A stretch of DNA of 64,000 nt, taken from the NCBI GenBank assembly GCA_947072565.1, contig CAMTIM010000043.1, positions 279,236 through 343,235 on the forward strand. The letters are read 5' to 3'. Below are positions 44,162-53,205 of the stretch, one piece after another. Made by a program: the position numbers and the translations under genes. The stretch is from an uncultured Peptostreptococcaceae bacterium. Its GTDB lineage: Bacteria; Bacillota; Clostridia; Peptostreptococcales; Peptostreptococcaceae. Under the pieces are notes generated by a model. The model worked only from the letters and a program-made list of their open reading frames with translations. It searched no databases and had not been told where the DNA came from. Within the stretch, counting starts at the first letter, position 1. Every line of letters starts with the position of its first letter.

Positions 44162-45361
44162 TTATTTACATAAAATGTACTTTAAATTTTCTATTATATA
44201 ATCAACTTCATCTAAATTTATTGTAGTATTTAGAGGTAATGTTATTTCATTTTTATACATATTATAAGCATTAGGATAATCACATATATCAAATCCTAAG
44301 TTTTTGTATGCAGTTAATAAAGGTAAAGGCTTATAATGTACATTTGTAGCAATACCAACTTCAGCTAATTTGGTTATTATTTCATTTCTAGCACTTTCAT
44401 CTTTACCCTTTAATCTAATTAAATATAAATGTCCACTTGATATATTATCATGCGTATAGTGAACAAGAACATCTACCGCCTGTAAATCTGATAATAATGT
44501 ATCATATCTGTTTATGATTTTTTTTCTATAATTTAATAGCTGTTCATATCTGCTTAATTGGCCAATCCCAATAGCTGCCATTATATCAGTCATATTGCAT
44601 TTATACGCAGGCTCAATTATATCATACTCCCAAGACCCTAAGTTAGTTTTATCAAGTGCATCCTTAGTTTGACCATGTAATGATAAACACTTATATTTTT
44701 TATATATATACTCGTCATCTATATTTTGCATAGTCTTCCAAGTAACTGCTCCACCCTCTGCAGTTGTAAGATTTTTTACTGCATGAAATGAAAAACTTGT
44801 AAAATCTGCGATACTTCCGCTCATATTACCTTTTTGACTTGCGCCAAATGAATGTGCTCCATCTGCTATTATTGTAACTCTTCCTATCTCTTTTTGTATT
44901 TCACTGTTAGCTACAAATGTATTTCTTTTTCTATTCACTATTTCAAATATTTTATCATAATCACACATTACTCCTGCTAAATCAACTGCTATTATTGCTT
45001 TAGTTCTCTCATTTATAGAATCTTCTAATTTTTCATAATCCATCTGATATGAACCTACTCCAGTATCTACTAACACAATTTTTGCTCCAACATGATGTAT
45101 AACACTTGCTGATGCTGTATATGTATATGCTGATGTTATAATTTCATCACCTTCTTTTATACCTAAAATTCTCAACGTCATTTCCATTCCTGCTGTTGCT
45201 GAATTTAGGCATATAGTCTTGTTAGTATGACAATACTCTGAAATTTGTTTTTCAAGTTCCTTAGTCTTAGGTCCTGTTGTTATCCATCCTGATTTTAAAA
45301 CTTCTACAACATTATTTATCTCCACATCCGTTATATCTGGTGGAGAGAAAGGTATTTCCAT
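44162..45361 (-). CDS. DegT/DnrJ/EryC1/StrS-family sugar aminotransferase
   Basis: A 399-residue PLP enzyme. I place the start at the ATG at 45361 (MEIPFSPPDITD) because AAGGAG lies 9 nt upstream; an ATG nine codons earlier overlaps the dehydratase stop. Family features: STTGPKTKELE-type substrate loop (GWITTGPKTKELEKQI), ADGAHSFGA, and the PLP lysine in SFHAVKNLTTAEGG. It likely aminates the 4-keto sugar made by the dehydratase next to it. The acetyltransferase that usually follows (PglD type) is not in the window. Confidence 0.88.
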   Translation of the reverse strand: MEIPFSPPDITDVEINNVVEVLKSGWITTGPKTKELEKQISEYCHTNKTICLNSATAGMEMTLRILGIKEGDEIITSAYTYTASASVIHHVGAKIVLVDTGVGSYQMDYEKLEDSINERTKAIIAVDLAGVMCDYDKIFEIVNRKRNTFVANSEIQKEIGRVTIIADGAHSFGASQKGNMSGSIADFTSFSFHAVKNLTTAEGGAVTWKTMQNIDDEYIYKKYKCLSLHGQTKDALDKTNLGSWEYDIIEPAYKCNMTDIMAAIGIGQLSRYEQLLNYRKKIINRYDTLLSDLQAVDVLVHYTHDNISSGHLYLIRLKGKDESARNEIITKLAEVGIATNVHYKPLPLLTAYKNLGFDICDYPNAYNMYKNEITLPLNTTINLDEVDYIIENLKYILCK

Positions 45362-45378
45362 AATATTCAACTCCTTAT

Positions 45379-47259
45379 TTAATTGCATCTAACTTCATAT
45401 GTATCTACAATTTTTTTCATTTCACTATAAATCTTATCAATTTCTTCATTTTCTACGATCTTACTTATTAAACTTAAATGTTTTTCTATGTAATCTTCAT
45501 CTATATTTATTGGATTTCCAATAAATATCTTATCATTCTTAGTCTTAGTTAGTCCTTCCTCGCTCATAAGTAATTCTTCATATAACTTTTCACCAGGTCT
45601 AAGGCCACTGTATTTAATCTTTATATCTACTCCAGGCTCAAATCCACTAAGTCTAATTAAATTATTAGCTAAGTCTATTATTTTTACAGGTTCACCCATA
45701 TCAAGTACAAATATTTCACCACCATTAGCCATAGCTCCAGCCTGTATTACTAGTTGAACAGCTTCTGGTATTGTCATAAAGTACCTTATAATGTCAGGAT
45801 GAGTTATTGTAACTGGACCACCTTCTGCTATTTGTTTTTTAAATAAAGGTATTACACTCCCATTACTCCCAAGTACATTACCAAACCTAACAGCAACAAA
45901 TTCTGTTTTACTATTTTTATTTATAGTTTGTATAATCATCTCAGCCGCTCTTTTTGTTGCTCCCATTATATTAGTTGGATTTACTGCTTTATCAGTAGAT
46001 ATAAGTACAAATCGGTTTACATTATGTTTATGTGAAAGCTTGGCAACATTCAAAGTTCCAAATATGTTGTTTTTAATAGCTTCGCTCGGACTTTTTTCCA
46101 TAAGAGGTACATGTTTATGAGCTGCTGCATGAAATACTACATTCGGTTTGTAAGTTTTAAATATTTCATCCATTCTCTTTTCTTCTCTTACAGAAGCTAT
46201 TATTGTTTTTAGGTTTAACTTATCCCCATATTTTCTAACCAGCTCTTGTTGGATTGCATAAGCATTGTTTTCATAGTTATCAAGTATTACAAGCTCTTTT
46301 GGATTAAAAATAGCAATCTGTCTACAAAGTTCAGATCCTATACTTCCACCCCCACCAGTTACTAATACTACATTATTTTCAAGATAGTTGCTCATTTCTT
46401 TTAAGTTGACCTTTATAGGCTCTCTTCCTAAAAGATCTTCTATATCTACATCCCTAATTTGCTTTATATCAACTTTACCATTTATTATTTCATATATGCC
46501 CGGTATTGTTTTTACCTTGCATTTAGTTTCATTACATATTTTTATAATTGTATTTTTTCTTTCATTCGAAATATTAGCTATACAAAGTATTATTTCATCC
46601 ACTTCATATCTTTTTACTATGTACTTTATATCCTTAGTAGTCCCAATTATTGGTATATTATGGATTCTTCTACCACTTTTATTGATATCATCATCTATTA
46701 TACCAATAGCTATTTTTCCAATTTGAGGATTATCATAAATTTCATTTACAACCATTCCTCCAGCACTTCCAGCACCTATTATAAGTACATTTTTGTAATC
46801 GTCTTTATCTATACTTTTTATATTTATCCTTCTTATAGCTCTATATGATAATCTAAATCCGCATGTACTACCTAGTATAAGAAGCGTATTTAGTATGTAA
46901 AACAACTTTGAAAATTCAAATCCCAAATAGTTGTTTATTATATATACTGGTATTACATATGCAATACTTGCAAAGAATATATAAGTTATTTCTTGTTCTC
47001 CTGCATATCTCCACAAACTACTATAGCATCTAAATATTGTAAATGATACTGTATTAAGTCCAATATATACTCCTATAGGTATAAGCATCATACTATCTAT
47101 TGGGGCACTATATTTTGTAAGATTCAAAGCAACTATAAAACAAATGAATATCAATGATATATCAACTAATAATAAAATTATTTGTCTCAAGTTATAAGTA
47201 CTTACATGTTTTATTTTTGATAACTTTTCTTGTTCTAACAGACCTAAACTACCATCCAT
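45379..47259 (-). CDS. Membrane-bound nucleoside-diphosphate sugar 4,6-dehydratase (CapD/PglF-like)
   Basis: A 626-residue protein. Four N-terminal helices (about 25-135) are followed by a CoA-binding-like domain (NVLIIGAGSAGGMVVNEI) and an extended SDR dehydratase domain from about 290: VTGGGGSIGSELCRQ, HAAAHKHVPLMEKSP, STDKAVNPTNIMGATKR and FGNVLGSNGSVIP. It should convert UDP-GlcNAc to the 4-keto-6-deoxy sugar for the aminotransferase downstream. Length matches CapD/PglF/EpsC. Confidence 0.9.
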   Translation of the reverse strand: MDGSLGLLEQEKLSKIKHVSTYNLRQIILLLVDISLIFICFIVALNLTKYSAPIDSMMLIPIGVYIGLNTVSFTIFRCYSSLWRYAGEQEITYIFFASIAYVIPVYIINNYLGFEFSKLFYILNTLLILGSTCGFRLSYRAIRRINIKSIDKDDYKNVLIIGAGSAGGMVVNEIYDNPQIGKIAIGIIDDDINKSGRRIHNIPIIGTTKDIKYIVKRYEVDEIILCIANISNERKNTIIKICNETKCKVKTIPGIYEIINGKVDIKQIRDVDIEDLLGREPIKVNLKEMSNYLENNVVLVTGGGGSIGSELCRQIAIFNPKELVILDNYENNAYAIQQELVRKYGDKLNLKTIIASVREEKRMDEIFKTYKPNVVFHAAAHKHVPLMEKSPSEAIKNNIFGTLNVAKLSHKHNVNRFVLISTDKAVNPTNIMGATKRAAEMIIQTINKNSKTEFVAVRFGNVLGSNGSVIPLFKKQIAEGGPVTITHPDIIRYFMTIPEAVQLVIQAGAMANGGEIFVLDMGEPVKIIDLANNLIRLSGFEPGVDIKIKYSGLRPGEKLYEELLMSEEGLTKTKNDKIFIGNPINIDEDYIEKHLSLISKIVENEEIDKIYSEMKKIVDTYEVRCN

Positions 47260-47334
47260 AATTATACATCCCCCTTCTATAATTATCGATTAAAGAACTT
47301 GAAGTAACTTTAGTGCTACTTCAAGCACTATAAT

Positions 47335-47946
47335 CTACTCATATTTATTAAGTATTACACCTAGTATATTAGCTCCCATACTTGTTAGCTTTTCTTTTGC
47401 TTGTTTTGCATCTTGCATGTTGACTTCTCCACACCCTGCAACTAATATAGTTCCATCACAGTATGTAGACAATACACTTGAGTCACTTACTAAGCTTAAT
47501 GAGTGAGAGTCTACTATTATGTAGTCATATGTTTCTTTTGATTTTTGTATTATGTCTTTCATAAAATCTGATGATATTATTTCTGACGATTTATTAGTAA
47601 TTTTTCCAGATGTTAAAATACTAATATTTTTTATATTTATTTTTTTAATATATGAGTTTATTTCCATTTTTTCTTCACAAATATTACTTATTCCGACATC
47701 ATTTTTTGCATTAAACATTAGATGAATATTTGGATTACGTAAATCCCCATCTATTATAAGAACCTTCTTGTCTATATTAGCTAAGGCTATAGCTAGATTA
47801 GATGCTACAGTTGTTTTTCCTTCATTTTGTTGGAACGATGTCACTAAAATGCTTTTTACATTTTTATAATCTTTAGCAAAGGCTATATTAGTCCTTATAT
47901 TTCTATATACGTCATATATGGGAGATTCTTCATTAAATATCATCAT
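47335..47946 (-). CDS. CpsD/CapB-type tyrosine-kinase-like ATPase without tyrosine cluster
   Basis: A 203-residue BY-kinase-like ATPase: Walker A SFQQNEGKTTVAS, Walker A' VLIIDGDLRNP and Walker B YDYIIVDSHS. It starts 14 nt inside the end of the Wzz-like gene. It ends at LGVILNKYE, with a single tyrosine; the C-terminal cluster of tyrosines used for autophosphorylation is absent, and no CpsB/YwqE phosphatase gene is nearby. Control of chain length may thus differ from the classical scheme. A hairpin at 47298-47325 separates it from the dehydratase gene. Confidence 0.87.
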   Translation of the reverse strand: MMIFNEESPIYDVYRNIRTNIAFAKDYKNVKSILVTSFQQNEGKTTVASNLAIALANIDKKVLIIDGDLRNPNIHLMFNAKNDVGISNICEEKMEINSYIKKINIKNISILTSGKITNKSSEIISSDFMKDIIQKSKETYDYIIVDSHSLSLVSDSSVLSTYCDGTILVAGCGEVNMQDAKQAKEKLTSMGANILGVILNKYE

Positions 47947-48748
47947 TTTTTTTACCTCCTTTAGGATTAATATTTGGTACTACACCTAATATTGGTAATT
48001 CTAATTCTCTTTGTATCTGTTGTTCTGTTCTAACTTTGTTATCCATATATTTTATTGAAAATACTACAAATAAACTTATCGTAGCTCCAAGAACTAGCCC
48101 TATTACAGTATTGGTTATTACTTTTTTTATTTTATTAGGCTTAACAGGTTGTGCTAATGCCTCTTCCTCTACTGGATTTCCACTTTCATCTAACTTAGGC
48201 ATAGGCTTAGTTGGTTCTATAGCTTTGTCTACAACCTCAATAGTCAGATCTTTATCATCAAATACTTTTGGTATTTCATTTGCTATATTCATAGCTACTT
48301 TAGGTTCACTACTTTTAACCTTTATACTTAATAATTGACTTTCTCCTATTGGCTCTATAGTTACATTACTTTTAACCTCACTTACGCTTTCTTTTATATG
48401 TAAGTTTTTAGCTACTTTTTCTATTGTTTTATTTGATGCTAGCATTTGTGCATACGTACTTAATAACGACTTATTGTAGTCTAGATTTCTATTGATCATA
48501 TCTACAACATCTTTGTCTTCTTCATTTTTAAATATTGTTTCTTCAGCCTTTTGTATATCATAGCTAACCTTGATACTAGAAACTGCTTCATAAGTTCTTT
48601 TTTCTTGTTCAACTGGTGCTATTTTTTCTTTAGATAAAATCCCAAATACAGCTGCTACTAAACCTGTTGCAATTGTTATTGCTATTATCATAGACATTCT
48701 TTTTTTAATCACACTGAAATATTCTTTCAGCTCAATAGTTTCTTCCAT
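47933..48748 (-). CDS. Wzz/YveK-type chain-length regulator
   Basis: A 271-residue membrane protein with a helix near the N-terminus (MSMIIAITIATGLVAAVFGIL), an extracellular domain and a second helix at about 215-240 (TVIGLVLGATISLFVVFSIKYM). The Wzz domain starts at LKEYFSVIKKR. The short cytoplasmic tail (ILGVVPNINPKGGK) would activate the CpsD-like protein. It determines polymer length in Wzy pathways. Confidence 0.87.
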   Translation of the reverse strand: MEETIELKEYFSVIKKRMSMIIAITIATGLVAAVFGILSKEKIAPVEQEKRTYEAVSSIKVSYDIQKAEETIFKNEEDKDVVDMINRNLDYNKSLLSTYAQMLASNKTIEKVAKNLHIKESVSEVKSNVTIEPIGESQLLSIKVKSSEPKVAMNIANEIPKVFDDKDLTIEVVDKAIEPTKPMPKLDESGNPVEEEALAQPVKPNKIKKVITNTVIGLVLGATISLFVVFSIKYMDNKVRTEQQIQRELELPILGVVPNINPKGGKKNDDI

Positions 48749-48768
48749 TATGTCCCCCTAGATCTAAA

Positions 48769-50373
48769 TCACTTATTTATTATATCTTTTGAAGTTAATT
48801 TATTAACTCCTATCCCAGCTATTATCCAAAATATTATCGATGTTCCTACAAATGTATCATTTAACATACCTTGTACCAAATATGCTACAACACCGATTAA
48901 ACAAATATAAACAATTTTATCTTCTTTATTATCTATAAGGTTATATGTAGATTTTCTTATAATATATATTAATATTCCTACAAATCCTAATAGACCGATT
49001 ATCCCACTTCCATATAATACTGTTAAAAATATATTGTGAGGTTTATCTATTGTTATTTTCTCATATATTCCTTCTTGTTTATCATTATCTAATGTATATG
49101 GTAGTGTATCAAATCCTTGCCCTACTAAAGGCTTTTTATTTATTAATTTTATGGTTTCTTGCCATATAATTGCACGTCCATTACTCATTATCTCAAGTTT
49201 TTGGAATAAAGCAGTATCTTGCATTCTCACGATACTTACTTTTGGATTTTTTTCTGCTGCTTTTGCTTCTTTGTTTAATGTATATGAATAAATTGTATAT
49301 GATCCACATATACAAACTATAGTTGCTATTATAGTATAATTTAATACTTTCTTTTTATTTGTAAACTTAAAAACAAACAGTGCACTTACAAATAATATTA
49401 TAATTGAAGGTATTATTAAATTTGATATTTGGTTTATTTGAACAAATATTCCTAAGCTTTCTTTAAACACACTTGGGTCTTTATAGTTTAATATACTAAA
49501 AATCATTGAATTTATAGACATTGTTATTATTATATCTATTACTATTTTTTTCTTTTCTGAAAATTTAAAGGCTACAATTAATACTAGTGGTACTGATAAT
49601 ACTATAGCTAAAAAACCACTTGTTGAAAGTGATGTCAGTACTATTGTAAATGAAAGCAAGTTTCCAATAATTATAAATATATTTTTCTTTATATTACTTT
49701 CTAATAACAAATACATAAATCCTAAACTAAATATTACGCCACATATTCCACTACTAAAGTTTTGATTGTATAAAGTAGTCCATAATGTTCCACCTATATT
49801 TCGTCCCAATATCATTTGTATAAAATCATATTTTAGTACATTATATCCATATAAATTTAATACGCCTAATACTGCATTTATTATTAAAAAAGGATATAAT
49901 GCTACGTAAAATAATTTTAAATACTTAATTTTAATATCAATATTATAAATAACAAAAAATACCATCAAGTAAGAAAACCAAGCTAGTGCCCCTTCATGTC
50001 TATCAAAGTTACCTAAAAGAGCTATGCCTTTATAATCAGAAAAAATAGCTGCTAGTATAATTCCTACTGCAAATATACCTACTGCTATATTAATTTTATT
50101 TTCTTTAAATTTGTAATCTAAATATAATACCTTATACACAAACAAAGAAAAAATAACTCCACTTCCTATGTAAAGAATTAATGACTTATAGAAATTAAAT
50201 ACATCCATCTTCATTCCAGTAGCATAATAATTATCCATTACAATAGGACTAATACTTAAACTTTCGTATTTATATGATATTATTGGTATTATAAGAAGCA
50301 TTAATAATGCTGTGAATATAATATATTTATCAATTTTCTTAGACTTTTCTTCTATATAAAATCCTTTTAACAT
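48769..50373 (-). CDS. O-antigen ligase/Wzy-family membrane protein
   Basis: A 534-residue membrane protein with about 12 helices and a Wzy_C domain (residues about 380-500: GRAIIWQETIKLINKKPLVGQGF, then DKPHNIFLTVLYGSGIIGL). It is paired with a TPR-type protein 13 bp upstream and lies right after the S-layer-like gene. In many bacteria this pair, or a fusion of both, acts as ligase or protein O-glycosyltransferase. It may therefore attach glycan to a surface protein rather than polymerise it; this is inference. Confidence 0.78.
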   Translation of the reverse strand: MLKGFYIEEKSKKIDKYIIFTALLMLLIIPIISYKYESLSISPIVMDNYYATGMKMDVFNFYKSLILYIGSGVIFSLFVYKVLYLDYKFKENKINIAVGIFAVGIILAAIFSDYKGIALLGNFDRHEGALAWFSYLMVFFVIYNIDIKIKYLKLFYVALYPFLIINAVLGVLNLYGYNVLKYDFIQMILGRNIGGTLWTTLYNQNFSSGICGVIFSLGFMYLLLESNIKKNIFIIIGNLLSFTIVLTSLSTSGFLAIVLSVPLVLIVAFKFSEKKKIVIDIIITMSINSMIFSILNYKDPSVFKESLGIFVQINQISNLIIPSIIILFVSALFVFKFTNKKKVLNYTIIATIVCICGSYTIYSYTLNKEAKAAEKNPKVSIVRMQDTALFQKLEIMSNGRAIIWQETIKLINKKPLVGQGFDTLPYTLDNDKQEGIYEKITIDKPHNIFLTVLYGSGIIGLLGFVGILIYIIRKSTYNLIDNKEDKIVYICLIGVVAYLVQGMLNDTFVGTSIIFWIIAGIGVNKLTSKDIINK

Positions 50374-50386
50374 TAATACGTTCCCC

Positions 50387-50848
50387 TTATCCTATTTTAC
50401 TTACCATATAGTTTACTTTTTCATTAAATTCTTTAGGTACGCCAATTTCATTAGCTTTATTTAACAATTCCTTAGCTATAGTATAATCTTTATTATTAAA
50501 TGCAATTTCTGCATAATTAATTAAAAATTTAGAATCACTTTTAAGTTCATTTTTATTTTCCATAGCTTTTTTATATTCATATTGTGCTTTATCTAAATTC
50601 TTCATCTTAATGTATATATTAGCTTTGTCTATATTGAATATATAATTTTCTTTTTCCTCTTTACTTTGCATATATTCAACAGTTTTTAAAGCCGCTTCTA
50701 AATTTTTATTCTCATCCACCATTTGCATAGCCTCTTTGTACTTTAGAAAATCTTCTCCATTTTTAGTGCTTTGATTTTTACCTACTATTCCTAGTCCAAT
50801 AAAGGATACAATTGCAAAAACACTTATTGCTAGAAAATACTTTTTCAT
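50387..50848 (-). CDS. Membrane-anchored TPR-like protein
   Basis: A 153-residue protein from the ATG at 50848 (MKKYFLAISVFAIVSF), where GGAGG lies 4-5 nt upstream; a longer frame would start inside a terminator. One N-terminal helix anchors it, and residues about 35-150 are helical TPR-like units (KEAMQMVDENKNLEAALKTV, LDKAQYEYKKAMENK, FNNKDYTIAKELLNKA). It probably assists the ligase-like protein downstream. Confidence 0.7.
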   Translation of the reverse strand: MKKYFLAISVFAIVSFIGLGIVGKNQSTKNGEDFLKYKEAMQMVDENKNLEAALKTVEYMQSKEEKENYIFNIDKANIYIKMKNLDKAQYEYKKAMENKNELKSDSKFLINYAEIAFNNKDYTIAKELLNKANEIGVPKEFNEKVNYMVSKIG

Positions 50849-50874
50849 AATACCTCCTACTATTTTCCAAAAAA

Positions 50875-50902
50875 AAGGCTTCTTGAGATTCAAGAAGCCT
50901 TC
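50875..50902 (-). terminator. Terminator of the S-layer-like gene
   Basis: Stem AAGGCTTCTTG/CAAGAAGCCTT with eight T on the minus strand, 24 bp after the stop codon. Separates the highly expressed gene from the capsule operon. Confidence 0.85.
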
Positions 50903-50925
50903 ATATTTATATATTTAAAATTGTA

Positions 50926-52857
50926 TTATTTTAATCCTAATACATTCTTTATTTGAGTTATAACTGAAGCAGCTACTCCTCCACCAACTTGTGTTAATTT
51001 AGTGTCAGCTTTTTTAACTTTATTTACAGATATTGCTTGCTCTACAGATAATGAATTAGTAGATAATACTATAGGGTTTTTAGCACTTGGAGCTATAGCT
51101 AGAGCATCAACTAATTGATCTTCTTTTGCATATCCATCTTTAGCTACATATAACATACCAGCAGTTCCAGTTGCAAAGTATTTATTTATAACTTTAGCAT
51201 TAGTTTCTTGTCTATCATCTCCTGAAACTCTTTCAGCATTTCCAGCCGCGCTAGAAACTTGCTTTAAAGCATTTTCACTCACAACTGTAGTTCCACCTAT
51301 TACATCTGCACCACTTCTAGATTTCCCTAATAATGTAGCAGCATCTGTAGATATTTGGTTTTTATCTACTACTAGTATAGGAGCTTTTTCTTTAGCAGCA
51401 ACTGGAGCTATACTCATAGCATCTGCTAACCCGTATCCACCAACAACATATACATTCTTAGCTGCTAATGCATCTGTTGCAACTACTTCTTTAGCTATTT
51501 GTACAGATGTAGCATTTCTATCATCTCCAGCTAATCTCTTAACTGTTAATCCCATATTTTCTAATTCATTTACTACATTTTTAGATACAACATTTTCTCC
51601 ACCAGCTATATAAACAACTTTATTTCTTACTGATGATGATAAGTTTAATACTCTCTTTATTTCAGTTTTAAGCTCTTTTGTTAAAGAATCTTTTTCTGTT
51701 AATAATACAGGTGCATCTTTTGCAGAAGCTAATGGTGCAGAAGCTAATCCGTCAACTATAGCATATTGTCCAACTAATACAACTGCATTTTTATCAGCAT
51801 AATTTTTCTCACTTATCTTTATAGCTGTATCCATTCTGTCTACACCATCTATAACAGTGAAATCAGCATTTCCTTTCATAGCAGCTACAACATTTTCTAA
51901 TGCTGGTTTAGTATCAGATTTTAATACTATTTGAGTTAAAGTTCCTTCTGGAGCTAACCCTCTCATAGAAGATTTTTGATCTTTTATTCCTGTTACGAAT
52001 AAAGTTAATTCATATTTACTGTTTACTTCTGCTATATCAGTCTTATCAAAAGAAGCAAATGTATACTTAGAATTTAATTCATTAGCCACTTGTTGAGCAT
52101 TATTTGCATTAACATTCATCTCTTCTATTTTAGAGTTTGAAACTGCAACTGTATAAGTTTCAGGATTTATTTTTTCTGTAGCAGCTCTGAATCCAGTTAA
52201 TTTTTCATTAACTCCTTCGCCTTCTGTTATTACATTATTAAAGTCTATTTTTTCCATTCCTGGTGTTAATGTTGTAGTGTATGTATTTTCACCCTTTTTA
52301 AATGTTAATTTAAGTGTTCCGTCAGTTTCATTGTATTTTTTTTCTACTGTGTTAGCTACTCTTTTTAAGTTTGCATACTTATCAGGTATTACAGTTGTTT
52401 CCCCAGCTGTGAATTCTTTATTTACGTCTGATATTGAAGATATAGTGTATTTTACTTTACCTTGATTAACAACTAAACCTTCTGCATCTGTAGTATGCCC
52501 ATTATCTGTTATAGTGAAATTAAATACTTGACCTCTATTTGAATTTCTTATAGTCTTGCTTATTTCTGTTAAATCTTCTGAACTTGCTATTGGTTTAGCA
52601 ACTGCTCCAGTAGTATTTTCCTTCATAGATATGTTATATACTTTTCCTGCCGGTTGAACTGTTGAACCTGTACTTGTAATTAGCTTATCTGCTTTTTCAG
52701 TATACTTAGTTGCTAAAAAGTCCTTAAGCTTATTTTCAAATGCAGTGTAATCATTAGTTGTTACATTGTAATCCTTTTCAACAGCGAATGCTGGAGCTAC
52801 TGTTCCTGCTACTGTTACTGCAGCCATAGCTAAAGCCATATTTCTTTTCTTCATCAT
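50926..52857 (-). CDS. Large CWB2 surface protein, S-layer protein candidate
   Basis: A 643-residue secreted protein. Signal peptide MMKKRNMALAMAAVTVAGTVAPAFA; then an N-terminal region (about 26-330) with no family I recognise, and three CWB2 repeats to the C-terminus (VIDGVDRMDTAIKIS, RLAGDDRNATSVQIA, RVSGDDRQETNAKVI, each followed by VDGLASAPLA- or VIGGTTVVS-type blocks). CWB2 triplets bind the anionic wall polymer non-covalently. A GGGAGG ribosome site, own promoter, 5' leader and strong terminator fit high expression. A secA2-type export route is likely. Whether it is the main S-layer subunit is inferred. Confidence 0.85.
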   Translation of the reverse strand: MMKKRNMALAMAAVTVAGTVAPAFAVEKDYNVTTNDYTAFENKLKDFLATKYTEKADKLITSTGSTVQPAGKVYNISMKENTTGAVAKPIASSEDLTEISKTIRNSNRGQVFNFTITDNGHTTDAEGLVVNQGKVKYTISSISDVNKEFTAGETTVIPDKYANLKRVANTVEKKYNETDGTLKLTFKKGENTYTTTLTPGMEKIDFNNVITEGEGVNEKLTGFRAATEKINPETYTVAVSNSKIEEMNVNANNAQQVANELNSKYTFASFDKTDIAEVNSKYELTLFVTGIKDQKSSMRGLAPEGTLTQIVLKSDTKPALENVVAAMKGNADFTVIDGVDRMDTAIKISEKNYADKNAVVLVGQYAIVDGLASAPLASAKDAPVLLTEKDSLTKELKTEIKRVLNLSSSVRNKVVYIAGGENVVSKNVVNELENMGLTVKRLAGDDRNATSVQIAKEVVATDALAAKNVYVVGGYGLADAMSIAPVAAKEKAPILVVDKNQISTDAATLLGKSRSGADVIGGTTVVSENALKQVSSAAGNAERVSGDDRQETNAKVINKYFATGTAGMLYVAKDGYAKEDQLVDALAIAPSAKNPIVLSTNSLSVEQAISVNKVKKADTKLTQVGGGVAASVITQIKNVLGLK

Positions 52858-52908
52858 AATTTGTTTCCTCCCAGATATTTATAATTCCATCTCTATTTTT
52901 CTATGTTA

Positions 52909-52944
52909 ATATCTCTCACAATATTAATTTTCGTATTTCTCACA
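52909..52944 (-). promoter_or_regulatory. 5' leader element of the S-layer-like mRNA, complementary to the twin small RNAs
   Basis: The predicted mRNA begins at about 52943 with GTGAGAAATAC. Two related 12-mers, TGTGAGAAATAC (52933-52944) and TGTGAGAGATAT (52909-52920), lie 24 nt apart. The first is the exact reverse complement of GTATTTCTCACA, the end of both small-RNA cores; GAGATATT is complementary, with one mismatch, to the start of those cores (AACATCTC). Confidence 0.6.
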
Positions 52945-52949
52945 AATTT

Positions 52950-52978
52950 ATATTAGTCTATCTAAAAAACATTTTCAA
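52950..52978 (-). promoter_or_regulatory. Promoter of the S-layer-like gene
   Basis: TTGAAA (52973-52978) and TAATAT (52950-52955) on the minus strand with a 17-nt spacer. The predicted start falls at the first bases of the leader element. Confidence 0.65.
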
Positions 52979-53205
52979 TGATTTTATACATATTTATCCA
53001 AACTTTCGTTCGACATTTTTTTACATTTTTTTACATTTTTTGTTTAATTTTGTATTTTTTTATTTTTTCTTGTCATATTTTGTATTATTCGTCGAATTAA
53101 TTTATAATATAATTTTCAAAAACCTTATCTTTGTCGAATTATGTATTTTTTTAATTAAAATTCATAAATTTTTTTGACTTTTAGATTATTTTTTTAGAGC
53201 ATAAT
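52979..53205. other. AT-rich upstream region with Spo0A-box-like sites and short tandem repeats
   Basis: No gene is seen. TGTCGAA, the core of the Spo0A box, occurs at 53132-53138 (plus) and 53010-53016 (minus), with a near match CGTCGAA at 53090-53096. At 53014-53046 three ACATTTTTTT-like units of about 11 bp are repeated in tandem. These may regulate the S-layer-like gene or curve the DNA. Confidence 0.4.

Noticed and set aside
46388..46848. Overlapping plus-strand hydrophobic frames inside the dehydratase gene
   Set aside because: Antisense frames of AT-rich coding DNA often look hydrophobic; no initiation signals or family patterns are present.
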